Below, piece after piece: positions 45,438 through 56,899 of a stretch of 64,000 bases of DNA. The notes beneath the pieces are model-generated. The model searched no databases. It was not told where the DNA came from and saw nothing but the letters and a program-made list of their open reading frames with translations. The DNA comes from Alloacidobacterium dinghuense. GTDB lineage: Bacteria; Acidobacteriota; Terriglobia; Terriglobales; Acidobacteriaceae. Both the position numbers and the translations under genes were made by a program. The stretch covers positions 2,542,001 through 2,606,000 of the forward strand of contig NZ_CP060394.1 in NCBI RefSeq assembly GCF_014274465.1, read 5' to 3'. Position 1 is the first letter of the stretch, and every line of letters starts with the position of its first letter.

Positions 45438-45510
45438 GTCATCCTGAGCAACGCGAAGAACCTGTTTTCTCGGCCGGAGTACGAAAACGGGTGCCCCATC
45501 CTTTGCGCAA
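45438..45510. repeat. Repeat unit A and half of unit B
   Basis: Unit A (45438-45470, GTCATCCTGAGCAACGCGAA ... GAACCTGTTTT) followed by the left arm of unit B (45488-45510, GGGTGCCCCATCCTTTGCGCA). The right arm is replaced by an unrelated GC-rich stretch up to about 45550. Confidence 0.8.
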
Positions 45511-45689
45511 CGGGCCCCCGGCGCGCGCGGGTTTCGCGTGATGGGGTGAGGAGCAAGGGGTGAGAAATACTCCCAGAGAGCAATCCGCCTTTCACGAAAC
45601 GTAGGCGAAAGGATTTAACTTTCTCAGCTGTATCGCGAAGAGGGCTCACAACCCATGTCAAGCCCCAAGAACGAAAATAATGAGCTTGA

Positions 45690-46107
45690 TACCTCTGACA
45701 GAGGTCGGAGTAGACCTTCTGTCCTGCGAAAGCAGGACGACGGTAGAAGAGCGGGGCTTCAGCCCAGCGTTAGGCGCCGACAACGGAGCGGCTTTAGCCG
45801 CGGGCTCTTCTGTACGCTTTTCCCTTGTCAAGGGATAATCAGCAAGATAATAATGGTGATCCCTTTGACTGAGGTTGTAGTTGGATCGTTTGTCCTGCGA
45901 AGCAGGACGGCGGTGAAGAGGGCTTCAGAAGTCATTGTTTTGAAGGGGCACGGCTTCAGCCGTGCCGTAAGTGTCAGGAAACGAGCGCGGCTTTTAGCCG
46001 CCGAGGGATGGTTTTCTCTCACAATCAGACTTTCTCAGCAGCCTCTTTAGCCCCCGGGGCTCTTCTGCACGCTTTTCCCTTGTCAAGGGCATAATCAGCA
46101 AAATAAT
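45690..46107. repeat. Cluster of hairpin units with two ~50-bp direct repeats
   Basis: The non-coding 45.66-46.43 kb spacer holds GTCCTGCGAAAGCAGGAC (45721-45738), its copy GTCCTGCGAAGCAGGAC (45892-45908), GGGGCTTCAGCCC-like units (about 45752, 45788, 45955, 45985) and two near-identical 51-bp copies (45802-45852 and 46057-46107) running GGCTCTTCTG(T/C)ACGC to ...AATCAGCAA(G/A)ATAAT. No coding sequence is seen. Confidence 0.8.
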
Positions 46108-46198
46108 TTCCAACCCATTCAAACCAAACCATTTATTCCAATCAAACTTTGGCGTACTATTTCTCCCAATCAGCTAAAATAGAAATAGAGAACAAAAA

Positions 46199-46221
46199 GC
46201 CCGCCGTGAGCGGGCTTTTTT
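46199..46221 (+). terminator. Rho-independent terminator in gene-free DNA
   Basis: GCCCGC CGTGA GCGGGC followed by six T. An A-run precedes it, so it could work on both strands. No annotated gene ends close to it; a TTGGCG...TAAAAT pair about 20 bp apart (46150-46181) may be a promoter of a very short transcript. Confidence 0.7.
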
Positions 46222-46246
46222 ATTCACAGAAATCGAGGACCCCCAG

Positions 46247-46336
46247 CTAAGTGATTGAAAACACTTGAAACCACCTAAACGGCGCAGAATCAATAGCATA
46301 GCGGGGGATGATCCCCCTCTAAGTCATTGAAAACAC
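46247..46336. repeat. Direct repeat CTAAGT(G/C)ATTGAAAACAC
   Basis: 18-mers at 46247-46264 and 46319-46336 differ by one base and are each followed a few bases later by CCACC. A perfect GGGGGATGATCCCCC inverted repeat (46303-46317) precedes the second copy. Confidence 0.8.
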
Positions 46337-46435
46337 GTAGCCACCGGCGTTCAGGTCGGGGGCAGGGGAGTAGCCCGCCGTACGCCTTATAATCAAACTG
46401 GGAAGTTTTGTACCTAACTCCCGGGACGCACTGCA

Positions 46436-49425
<2,990 letters not shown>

Positions 49426-49429
<4 letters not shown>

Positions 49430-50745
49430 AATCCCTGAAGTATCTAGCAACGATTGTCTTCACTTCCGCACTGCTCTCGGCTCATGCGCAGTCAGTTCCA
49501 ATGCCACCGGGAACCAGCACCAATGAGCCATCTCCCGAAGCTGCAGCAAAGTCCGCCGACGACCCGCTGGCCCAGGCAGAGGCAGCGATCGACACGAAGG
49601 ATTTTGCCCATGCGCGGAGTCTTCTCGACACATATCTATCCGGACATTCGAATGATGCTCGCGCCCTATTTGATCGCGGCTATGTGGAAGACGCTCAGGA
49701 GCACGACCATGCTGCCGCCAACTATTACCAGAAAGCCATTGCCGCCGACCCCAATCAGTTCGAATCCCACCTGGCAGTCGGCTTGATTCTGGCCCGCCAG
49801 GATAAGCAGCAGGATGCCCATCAACAGCTAGAGGCAGCGTCCAGGCTCGAGCCGAATCCGCCGAATCCAGCTGCCAAGGCGCAGGCATTCCGCGCCCTAG
49901 CCGAACTAGACCGTTCCGCAAATCCCGATGCAGCCAAGCAGGAACTGATTCAAGCGCTGTCGATAAGCCCGGAAACGCCGGCAGATCTGCTTCTGACCGG
50001 GGAGATTGCTGAAGCCGAGGGAGACGAAGTCAACGCGGAAACGGCATACCGACGTGCATTAAATCAGCAGCCGGAGTCATCGGCTGCGACTGCTGGCCTC
50101 GCCCACGTTCTCATCGCTCAGAAAAAGTATGCCGACGCTGAACCTCTTATCAAATCAGCCCTGATTCGCGATCCTGATGACCCTGCCCTGAACAGTCAGC
50201 TGGCCATTGTTCTGAACGCAGAAGGTAAGCAGAATGAGTCAGTTGCGGCGCTGGAAAAGCTGCATGCCAAGCAGCCAGATGATGCATCGATCAGCGGCAT
50301 GCTTGCGGATGCTTATACGCAAGCAGGAGCAGCTGACAAAGCCGATCCCCTCTATGTTCAGTTGCTGAAATCTAATCCAAACGACCCCGCACTCCTTACA
50401 GCGCGCGGCGAAAACCTCATCCGGCAGCAGCGATATGCCGAAGCTGTAGTCGTGTTGCAGAAGACAGTAAGCTTGAGACCTGACAGCGGGAACGCCTGGA
50501 GCAGCCTCGCTTTCGCCGCTTCAGAAAATCATCAACCTCAGCTGGTAATCGATTCTCTTTCAGCACGATCAAAATATCTCGAAGAAACTCCAGCTACCTA
50601 TTTCCTTTGGGCAACAGCTTACGATAATCTACATCACACAAGGGAAGCGGCCGACTACTATCACAAGTTCCTGACCGCGTCCAATGGAAGGTTCCCCGAC
50701 CAGGAGTGGCAAGCAAAACATCGGCTAGTCACGCTTGGCAAATAA
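49426..50745 (+). CDS. Secreted tetratricopeptide-repeat protein
   Basis: 439 residues. Signal peptide (YLATIVFTSALLSAHAQ), then nine or so TPR-like units from about residue 45 to 430 (DTKDFAHARSLLDTYLSGHS, DHAAANYYQKAIAADPNQFE, AETAYRRALNQQPESSAATA, YADAEPLIKSALIRDPDDPA). Likely a periplasmic scaffold. The ATGA overlap with uvrA suggests coupled translation despite unrelated functions. Partner unknown. Confidence 0.87.
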
Positions 50746-50784
50746 CAGCCGATAACGTTCCCGTGGCACCCGAGGAGGTGTCCC

Positions 50785-51234
50785 ATGAGGTTCGTAGCAA
50801 TCGCAGCCGCAGTAGCACTACTTGCCCCCTGCATACATGCGTACGGCGCCAACGAAAAGCTCCCCGATGCACAGGCTCTACTTTTGCTTGAAGCGAAGGC
50901 TGACCAGGCATCGCCCAAGGAGCAGTGCTTTCTTTACGCGGAAATTGTTCACGATATGACGGAGATCGCCGGGCAGGAATTGTCCTCGGGCGATTTCAAA
51001 CATGCTTCAGACACATTGAAGGCTGTACAGACATACGCCCAGAAAATTCACATGGGCGTCGCAGAGGATACGCGGAAGCTGAAGAACGCGGAAATCCTTA
51101 TGCGCCACACAGCATTCCGCCTAAACGAAATCCTCCACAATGCGGCTCTCGACGACCGGCCGACGCTCGAGTCCACGTTGAAGCAGTTGGACCAAGTGCA
51201 GTCCGAGCTGATGATGCAGGTCTTCAAGCACTAG
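50785..51234 (+). CDS. Small secreted protein of unknown function
   Basis: 149 residues. A signal peptide (RFVAIAAAVALLAPCIHAYG) precedes an all-helical mature part with one Cys (KEQCFLYAEIVHDMTE). GAGGAGG lies 7 nt upstream of the ATG, one of the strongest ribosome-binding sites in the window. Probably in one operon with the upstream TPR gene (39-nt gap). I do not recognise the family. Convergent with rpoZ. Confidence 0.75.
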   Translation: MRFVAIAAAVALLAPCIHAYGANEKLPDAQALLLLEAKADQASPKEQCFLYAEIVHDMTEIAGQELSSGDFKHASDTLKAVQTYAQKIHMGVAEDTRKLKNAEILMRHTAFRLNEILHNAALDDRPTLESTLKQLDQVQSELMMQVFKH

Positions 51235-51249
51235 ATCAGTGCTGCTAAC

Positions 51250-51483
51250 CTACGAAATGGCAAACTTAGGGATATCTGCGCCCGCGACTTCGGGCTTGAG
51301 CACGGGAGTATTGCTTTTTACGTACCCCACCTTGCCCGCCGCAATTTCGTCTTGAGCAATTTTGCATGCCTTACGCGAGCGAGAATCAACGAGTGGCTGT
51401 GAACCATTCTGCAGTTGACGAGCGCGGCGTGCAGCTACGAGAACGTAACGAAAATTGCTGTCGAACGACTGCTCCAGACTCAT
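51250..51483 (-). CDS. rpoZ: RNA polymerase omega subunit
   Basis: 77 residues, matching the short omega chain that assists RNA polymerase assembly. Family landmarks: FDSNFRYVLVAARRARQLQN and ACKIAQDEIAAGKVGY (usually the A.EI..GKI.. helix). A divergent, short form, but its place just downstream of gmk, the canonical gmk-rpoZ order, supports the call. Same strand, 55 nt after gmk. Confidence 0.85.
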   Translation of the reverse strand: MSLEQSFDSNFRYVLVAARRARQLQNGSQPLVDSRSRKACKIAQDEIAAGKVGYVKSNTPVLKPEVAGADIPKFAIS

Positions 51484-51538
51484 GACTCATTCCTCCAAAT
51501 CAAGAACCGCAATTGATGTCTAAGGTCGAACCATTCTC

Positions 51539-52231
51539 TCAATCAAGCAGACCGAAGGCCTCAAGCACAGGCTGAACCCGGTCACCCGAGTTCTCCAGCT
51601 TGCAACTTTCCGCCAGCTTCAGCAGGCGATCGGCATCCTCGATGGAATCGTTGCCTTTTCGATGGATGCGTTCGCTCGCTACGATGGCCAAAAGTTCGTC
51701 TTCGGCTCGAGCAAGAATGTCGTTGACGAGAATATAACTGTATTCGCGATATTTCACAATCTCCGCTCTGGCCTCGGCCAGACGTCGCTGGATAACCTCT
51801 TCCGTCACTCCACCTTCCGCGCGGCTGCGATTGCGCAGCCGGGTCGCCAGAACATCCGGAGCGGGTGGCATAACGAAGATGCTGACTGCAGCCGGAATCT
51901 TCTCGCGCACCTGCGCTGCGCCCTGTACATCAATGTCGAGTAGAAGATCCTTGCCGTGCGCCTTAGCATCCTCCAGCGACTTGCGCGCTGTTCCGTAGTA
52001 ATTACTAAAGACTTCGGCATGCTCCAGAAATTCATCGTCCCGTACCATTTGCTCAAACTTTTCCCGAGCGATGAAGTGATATTGTTGACCGTTTTGTTCC
52101 GAACCACGCGGCGCGCGCGTGGTATAGGAAACAGAAAATTCTAGATTGCCCACAAGCGATTTAATCTGATTAACGAGCGTCGACTTCCCCGAGCCCGACG
52201 GCGCTGAAATGATGAAGAGAATTCCTGCCAA
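51539..52231 (-). CDS. gmk: Guanylate kinase
   Basis: 230 residues. Phosphorylates GMP to GDP with ATP. The P-loop is [11 protein letters not shown] (residues 9-19) and the GMP-binding region is SVSYTTRAPRGSEQNGQQYH; VFVMPPAPDVLATRLRNR resembles the lid segment. TTG start (MAGILFIISAP); AGGA lies about 12 nt upstream, so the start is moderately sure. A C-terminal extension of ~25 residues (KLENSGDRVQPVLEAFG) exceeds the usual ~205-residue enzyme. In a minus-strand set with yicC and rpoZ, the common bacterial order. Confidence 0.95.
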   Translation of the reverse strand: MAGILFIISAPSGSGKSTLVNQIKSLVGNLEFSVSYTTRAPRGSEQNGQQYHFIAREKFEQMVRDDEFLEHAEVFSNYYGTARKSLEDAKAHGKDLLLDIDVQGAAQVREKIPAAVSIFVMPPAPDVLATRLRNRSRAEGGVTEEVIQRRLAEARAEIVKYREYSYILVNDILARAEDELLAIVASERIHRKGNDSIEDADRLLKLAESCKLENSGDRVQPVLEAFGLLD

Positions 52232-52269
52232 GCGTTTCGTTTTCCTTTTAGCGCATATGTGTAACGTTA

Positions 52270-52312
52270 GTCATCCTGCCCCTGATTGAAACAAAGGCAA
52301 AGGGTCTGCTTT
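52270..52312. repeat. Degenerate unit A repeat
   Basis: GTCATCCTGCCCCTGATTGA ... AAAGGGTCTGCTTTT resembles the A units elsewhere, in the gmk-yicC gap. Confidence 0.6.
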
Positions 52313-52343
52313 TAGCCGTTGGCTGTGAATCCAAGCATGCGAA

Positions 52344-53291
52344 CTACTCCAGGTTTTGCACCTGTTCGCGCGCCTTCTCAATCTCAGATTTCATACCCAA
52401 CCCAAGTTCGGTGATTCGCGTGCCGTTACCAGCTAGCCCGGTTGTTTTTGACAGCAAGGTATTGGCCTCGCGGTTCATCTCCTGCAGCAGAAAATCTAGC
52501 TTCTTGCCAATTTCTCCGCCTTGATCGAGCAGAGATTCGAAATGCGCAATGTGCGTATGCATGCGGGCGATCTCTTCTTCCACGTCGCTGCGCTCAGCCA
52601 GCAATGCTGCCTCCTGCAGAACGCGGTCTCTGTCAAAACTCCCGTTGAGCATCTCCGACAGGCGCTGGCTGATGCGCTCGAAATAGACCTTCTGCACGTC
52701 ATGGCGCAGTTCTGCAACCTGCTCAACGAAGGCAGAAAGCCGCGCCAACCCCTTGCGTAGTTCTGCCGTCAGCGAACTGCCTTCCGCCAGGCGCATGGCG
52801 TTCAACTCGCCAATCAATGTGGAAATGCGCTCCATCACGGCGGTCTGAATCGATTGCAATTCCTCCTCGCTACTGCGCGAATCACTGCTGAGCACTCCAG
52901 GCAGGCGAAAGATCGCATTGAGATCTGGCTCACTACTCAACCCGTGTTGGGAGGCGGCACTGCGAAACGCAGCAACGTAGGCTGCAACCAGAGCTTCGTC
53001 ATATTGCGCCTCCGTCTTCCCGCTGCGATCGATGGAAAGGGAAACTTCGACATGCCCGCGCGCGATCTTCTCCTTGAGCTCTTTGCGCAGCTGCATTTCG
53101 AGCGACTCCGTGCCTCCAGGCATGCGCATGTGCAGATCAAGAAAACGGTGATTCACGCTCTTCATGCTCAGCGTGTAACCTAGCGCCTCGGAGACACGGC
53201 CTGAGACGCGCGCAAAGCCTGTCATGGAGTAGACAGGCGAGTTGCTTGCAACTTCTTTCTTAAGAGACGCGGTTTCCTTTTTTGGGGTCAT
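52344..53291 (-). CDS. YicC/YloC-family endoribonuclease
   Basis: 315 residues. YicC-like N-terminal (VYSMTGFARVSGRVSEALGY, MKSVNHRFLDLHMRMPG, LRKELKEKIARGHVEVSLSI) and C-terminal helical domains (DVEEEIARMHTHIAHFESLL, LDFLLQEMNREANTLLSKT). The family is linked to RNA turnover in E. coli and Bacillus. The N-terminus has a ~20-residue extension. Overlaps the upstream ABC exporter gene by ATGA, so the two are coupled. Confidence 0.93.
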   Translation of the reverse strand: MTPKKETASLKKEVASNSPVYSMTGFARVSGRVSEALGYTLSMKSVNHRFLDLHMRMPGGTESLEMQLRKELKEKIARGHVEVSLSIDRSGKTEAQYDEALVAAYVAAFRSAASQHGLSSEPDLNAIFRLPGVLSSDSRSSEEELQSIQTAVMERISTLIGELNAMRLAEGSSLTAELRKGLARLSAFVEQVAELRHDVQKVYFERISQRLSEMLNGSFDRDRVLQEAALLAERSDVEEEIARMHTHIAHFESLLDQGGEIGKKLDFLLQEMNREANTLLSKTTGLAGNGTRITELGLGMKSEIEKAREQVQNLE

Positions 53292-55144
53292 AATCCAGAC
53301 TTACCCATCATCACAGGCTCGGGGAGTTCCTGCACGTCCATGAACTGCAGCTGGTAAAGCTTTTGATATATCGGTGACTGCTGCATCAGCTCTTCATGCG
53401 AACCTATTGCTGTAATGTGGCCCTGTTCCATTACGGCAATGCGAGTAGCCCGGCGCACGGTTGAGAGCCGGTGCGCAATCACCACGACCGTGCGGCCTGC
53501 CATCAGATTACTAAGCGCAGCCTGCACGAGCGATTCGCTCTCGGTGTCGAGTGCAGATGTGGCCTCATCGAGAATCAGAATCGGAGCATCTTTCACCAAG
53601 GCTCGAGCAATCGCAAGCCGCTGGCGTTCGCCACCCGAGAGTCGAAACCCTTTCTCGCCGATGAGCGTGTCATAGCCTTCCGGAAGTCGCATGATGAAGT
53701 CATGCGCCAGCGCTGCCCTGGCCGCATCCTGCACGCGCTGAATCGGCACGTCAGGTTGACCATAGGCAATGTTGTTTCGCACGGTATCGTTGAAGAGAAT
53801 GGTTTCCTGCGTCACTTTACCGATCTGGTCGCGAAGTGAACGGGTGCTTACATCGCGCAGATCGTGCCCATCGATCAGAATCCGGCCAGAGGTGACATCG
53901 AAGAACCGCGGAATCAGATTGACGAGTGTTGACTTCCCCGCTCCGCTGGGACCTACAAGAGCCACGACTTCTCCGCAGCGTATCTCAAGGTTGATGTTGT
54001 GCAGAACATTCTTTTCACCTTCGTCATCGCGATAGGCAAAACCGACATCTTCGATGCGAATTGATTTCTGGAATCCCTTCAGCGTGAATGCGCGATGCTT
54101 CTCAACCAGGTCGTCCTGATCGTCCATGAACGTAAAGATCGTGGAAGAGGCGCCCAACGCCTGTTGAAAGTTGTTATAGAACGTGGCAAAGCGTCGCACC
54201 GGATCATAAAGCTTGAAAAGCGCTACGATAAAGCCGAAGAAGGCTCCTTCCGTCATGGCCCCACGCTGGATCTGACCGCGTCCGACCAGCAGCAGCAATG
54301 CGATGGCGATGGCGCCGATTGAGTCCATTAGCGGGGAGCTGATGGCCTGCGCACGCACTGAGCGGAGATTTGCCTTAAAGAGGCGCTTAGCCGCATCCCG
54401 GAAGCGAAGCAACTCCCAGAACTCCATGTTGAAAGCTTTTACGATACGGTTGCCAGTGATCGTCTCGTGCAGGATGTTCTGAATCTCGGCAAGTCTGTCC
54501 TGTCCTCTGCGCGTTGTCTGGCGGACGTCCCGCCCAATACGGCGTATTGAGCCGATCACCACCGGAACGAAAATCAGGAGCGCCCACGAGAGCTTGCCGC
54601 CAAAATGAACGACGACGCCAATCGTGAAAATCAAGGTGAAGAACTGTTGCAGAAACTCCGACAACACAGACGACATAGCGTACTGCACCCGCTCAATATC
54701 ATTGATAAGCGTCGAAAGCAGGGTGCCAGTAGCATGTTTCTGAAAAAACGAGAGAGAGCGGCGCAGTACAGCCTCGTAAAGGTCGTCGCGCAAATCGGTG
54801 ATCATGCCGAACCCGGCATAATTCACCAGATAGGTGCCAGCATAGTCGCAAACACTCTTCAGCAGTGTCGAAACGACAAGCGTGAACGCGACGACAGCCC
54901 AGACATTATGAATGAAATGCGGAACAAACTGCTGCAGCGTGAATTGGTAGTGCGTCCCAGGAATTTTATAGAGCGATATGATCTGACTCGGACTACCGGG
55001 ATGCAACACATGATCAAAGATGGGCTGCACGAGCAAGACACGAAACGCATCCAGCAGCCCTACCGCGGCCATCAGGAAAACCGATGCCAGCGCCTGCCAC
55101 CAATATCGGCGCATGTAATACAACAGACGCAGGATGCGCTTCAT
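53288..55144 (-). CDS. ABC exporter, ATP-binding/permease (MsbA-like)
   Basis: 618 residues: six-helix exporter domain (residues ~1-330) fused to a nucleotide-binding domain with Walker A GPSGAGKSTLVN, signature LSGGERQRLAIAR, Walker B ILILDEATSALD and switch His in VVVIAHRLSTV. A half-transporter that works as a homodimer. Closest in style to MsbA, the lipid A/lipid flippase, which fits its place near lptB and the lptC/A fusion, but a multidrug role cannot be excluded. Coupled to yicC. Confidence 0.88.
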   Translation of the reverse strand: MKRILRLLYYMRRYWWQALASVFLMAAVGLLDAFRVLLVQPIFDHVLHPGSPSQIISLYKIPGTHYQFTLQQFVPHFIHNVWAVVAFTLVVSTLLKSVCDYAGTYLVNYAGFGMITDLRDDLYEAVLRRSLSFFQKHATGTLLSTLINDIERVQYAMSSVLSEFLQQFFTLIFTIGVVVHFGGKLSWALLIFVPVVIGSIRRIGRDVRQTTRRGQDRLAEIQNILHETITGNRIVKAFNMEFWELLRFRDAAKRLFKANLRSVRAQAISSPLMDSIGAIAIALLLLVGRGQIQRGAMTEGAFFGFIVALFKLYDPVRRFATFYNNFQQALGASSTIFTFMDDQDDLVEKHRAFTLKGFQKSIRIEDVGFAYRDDEGEKNVLHNINLEIRCGEVVALVGPSGAGKSTLVNLIPRFFDVTSGRILIDGHDLRDVSTRSLRDQIGKVTQETILFNDTVRNNIAYGQPDVPIQRVQDAARAALAHDFIMRLPEGYDTLIGEKGFRLSGGERQRLAIARALVKDAPILILDEATSALDTESESLVQAALSNLMAGRTVVVIAHRLSTVRRATRIAVMEQGHITAIGSHEELMQQSPIYQKLYQLQFMDVQELPEPVMMGKSGL

Positions 55145-55196
55145 CTAGATTTCCTGCAGGTCTGCCATCGATATACCATCATTCTATTTTACCGTT

Positions 55197-56126
55197 TCAA
55201 CGGGGCATATCGCGATGCGTCGTCTTCACGCGATAGCCCTCTTTCTCAAGTCTTTTGCTGACTTGTTCCGCGATCATCACAGACCGGTGCTGACCGCCGG
55301 TACAGCCGAAAGCAATTGTCAGATAGCTCTTTCCTTCATGAATGTAATGCGGCAAAAGGTAAAGCAACAGACCAGTAACCCGACTGAGAAATTCGTTTGT
55401 CTGAGGGAATTTCTGTAGATAGGCGACCAACTTAGGGTGTTTGCCGGTGAGCGGGCGGAACTCCGCCACGAAATGAGGATTAGGAAGAAAGCGCACATCA
55501 AAGACAAGATCGGCTTCCAGTGGGACACCATTTTTATAACCAAAGCTGAGTGAGGAAATCAGCAGGGCTTTTCCGCTGCCGTCGCCTGCAAACTTGTTTT
55601 GTATGTGGGCGCGGAGCTCATGTACGTTGAAATTCGATGTATCGACAATGACATCAGCGACGTTCCGAATGGGATCCAACAGTTTCCGCTCAGATTCGAG
55701 TGCACCTGTAACTCTCTCCTCTCGACCAAGTGGATGGGGACGGCGCGTCTCGGAGAAACGGCGAAGCAGAGCCGCATTAGATGCCTCAAGATAAATTACC
55801 GTGGTAGACAACGTTCGCCGAACCTGCTTCAGTAGCGCCGGAAACCGCTCAAGTCCTTGCCCTTCGCGCACGTCTACGACAAGCGCGGCTCTTGTCGTGG
55901 TGACCGATTCGCCAATCAGCTCAGCGAATCGCGGAACCAGGTCGATCGGCATATTGTCCACTGCGTAATAGCCCAGATCTTCGAATGCTTTAAGGGCTGA
56001 GAGCTTACCTGATCCGGAGAGCCCCGTGATAATGATCAGGAACCTTGCTTCGTCGGGATGATGGGCGGAAACTGACTTTGCCTTCTTTGATCTCGTTGGA
56101 GGTTTGGGAGCAGCTTTCGGGGGCAT
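55197..56126 (-). CDS. rapZ: RNase adapter RapZ / YvcJ-type nucleotide-binding protein
   Basis: 309 residues with a ~30-residue Lys/Pro-rich extension before the usual start. Walker-A-like GLSGSGKLSALKAFEDLGYY differs from GxxGxGK(S/T) by Leu after Lys. Family landmarks: VDNMPIDLVPRFAELI, DVRFLPNPH, and the C-terminal TIAFGCTGGQHRSVMIAEQV. In E. coli RapZ guides RNase E processing of GlmZ and links to cell-envelope precursor synthesis. Downstream of hpf and rpoN in the classic order; ptsN is missing here. Confidence 0.93.
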   Translation of the reverse strand: MPPKAAPKPPTRSKKAKSVSAHHPDEARFLIIITGLSGSGKLSALKAFEDLGYYAVDNMPIDLVPRFAELIGESVTTTRAALVVDVREGQGLERFPALLKQVRRTLSTTVIYLEASNAALLRRFSETRRPHPLGREERVTGALESERKLLDPIRNVADVIVDTSNFNVHELRAHIQNKFAGDGSGKALLISSLSFGYKNGVPLEADLVFDVRFLPNPHFVAEFRPLTGKHPKLVAYLQKFPQTNEFLSRVTGLLLYLLPHYIHEGKSYLTIAFGCTGGQHRSVMIAEQVSKRLEKEGYRVKTTHRDMPR

Positions 56127-56174
56127 GCGCCCATCCTAGCATTTCCCTGTGCGGCTGCGAGTGATGTTCAACTG

Positions 56175-56837
56175 CTACGGCGCTTCGATCAGCTCCATTT
56201 TTCCATCGCGCTTGCGATGCAGAACCTTCACATTGCCTTGATGATCACGAAAGACAAATACCTCTCGGTCGCGGAACTCCGCTTCTTTCACCGCTTCTTC
56301 GAGAGTCATCGGACGTAAGGCCACAGAATCCGCTGAGCGAACGATGTGCGGTTCCTGGATCGGAACCTTCGCGGGGAAGGAATGAACAGTTACAGGCAAT
56401 ACCTGCTTTGACCGTCCATGTCCGTTTGCTTTCTTCTCTGCCGCTTTTGGCTGCGCTGTATTTTCTTTCAGTGCAGCTGGACGCGTTGCCGCACGCTTTG
56501 GACGAGCCAGCGAAGGTTCAGCGGTCAGCTTTTCTTCCTTGGGCTGGCGCTTCTTGGCATGAAGTTTCTTCTTGCAACGAATCGCCTGCGTCTCCGCCTT
56601 GTCAAGCGCGGCTCGCAGCGCTGTCTCCATATTGGTTGATTCTGATGCAGCGACAATGTTGTGCAGACGGGTCTTGATGGTCACTTCTGCCATCTGCCTG
56701 TATTTTTCAGCTGTCAGAACAATGTGAGCGCCTGTGGTCTTACCCAGGATCTTCGCGATGCGCTCAAGAGACTCTTCAGCGATCGTGCGTAGGGTGCGGG
56801 TAACGGTCACCTGCCTGCCTGTGTACTCAACCTGCAT
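56175..56837 (-). CDS. hpf: Ribosome hibernation-promoting factor, long form
   Basis: 220 residues from ATG 56837, preceded by GGGAG 9 nt upstream; the ATG at 56873 is rejected. The N-terminal RaiA/HPF domain (residues 1-~95: MQVEYTGRQVTVTRTLR, GAHIVLTAEKYRQMAEVTI) is followed by a Lys/Ala/Pro-rich linker. The C-terminal dimerisation domain (SVALRPMTLEEAVKEAEFRD, VFVFRDHQGNVKVLHRKRDG) drives 100S ribosome formation. Sits between rpoN and rapZ as expected. Confidence 0.94.
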   Translation of the reverse strand: MQVEYTGRQVTVTRTLRTIAEESLERIAKILGKTTGAHIVLTAEKYRQMAEVTIKTRLHNIVAASESTNMETALRAALDKAETQAIRCKKKLHAKKRQPKEEKLTAEPSLARPKRAATRPAALKENTAQPKAAEKKANGHGRSKQVLPVTVHSFPAKVPIQEPHIVRSADSVALRPMTLEEAVKEAEFRDREVFVFRDHQGNVKVLHRKRDGKMELIEAP

Positions 56838-56899
56838 GGTGAAAGCTCCCTTCATAAAGAGGTCCCTCGTCAATCTCCGGCGAGGTCAGTGATTGTACA

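Noticed and set aside
45690-46336. CRISPR array
   Set aside because: Repeats are self-complementary hairpins of differing sequence with irregular spacing and no uniform spacers; no cas gene is present.
51227-51243. AGCACTAGATCAGTGCT as a bidirectional terminator between the small secreted protein gene and rpoZ
   Set aside because: The stem is only six base pairs and no T-run follows on either strand.
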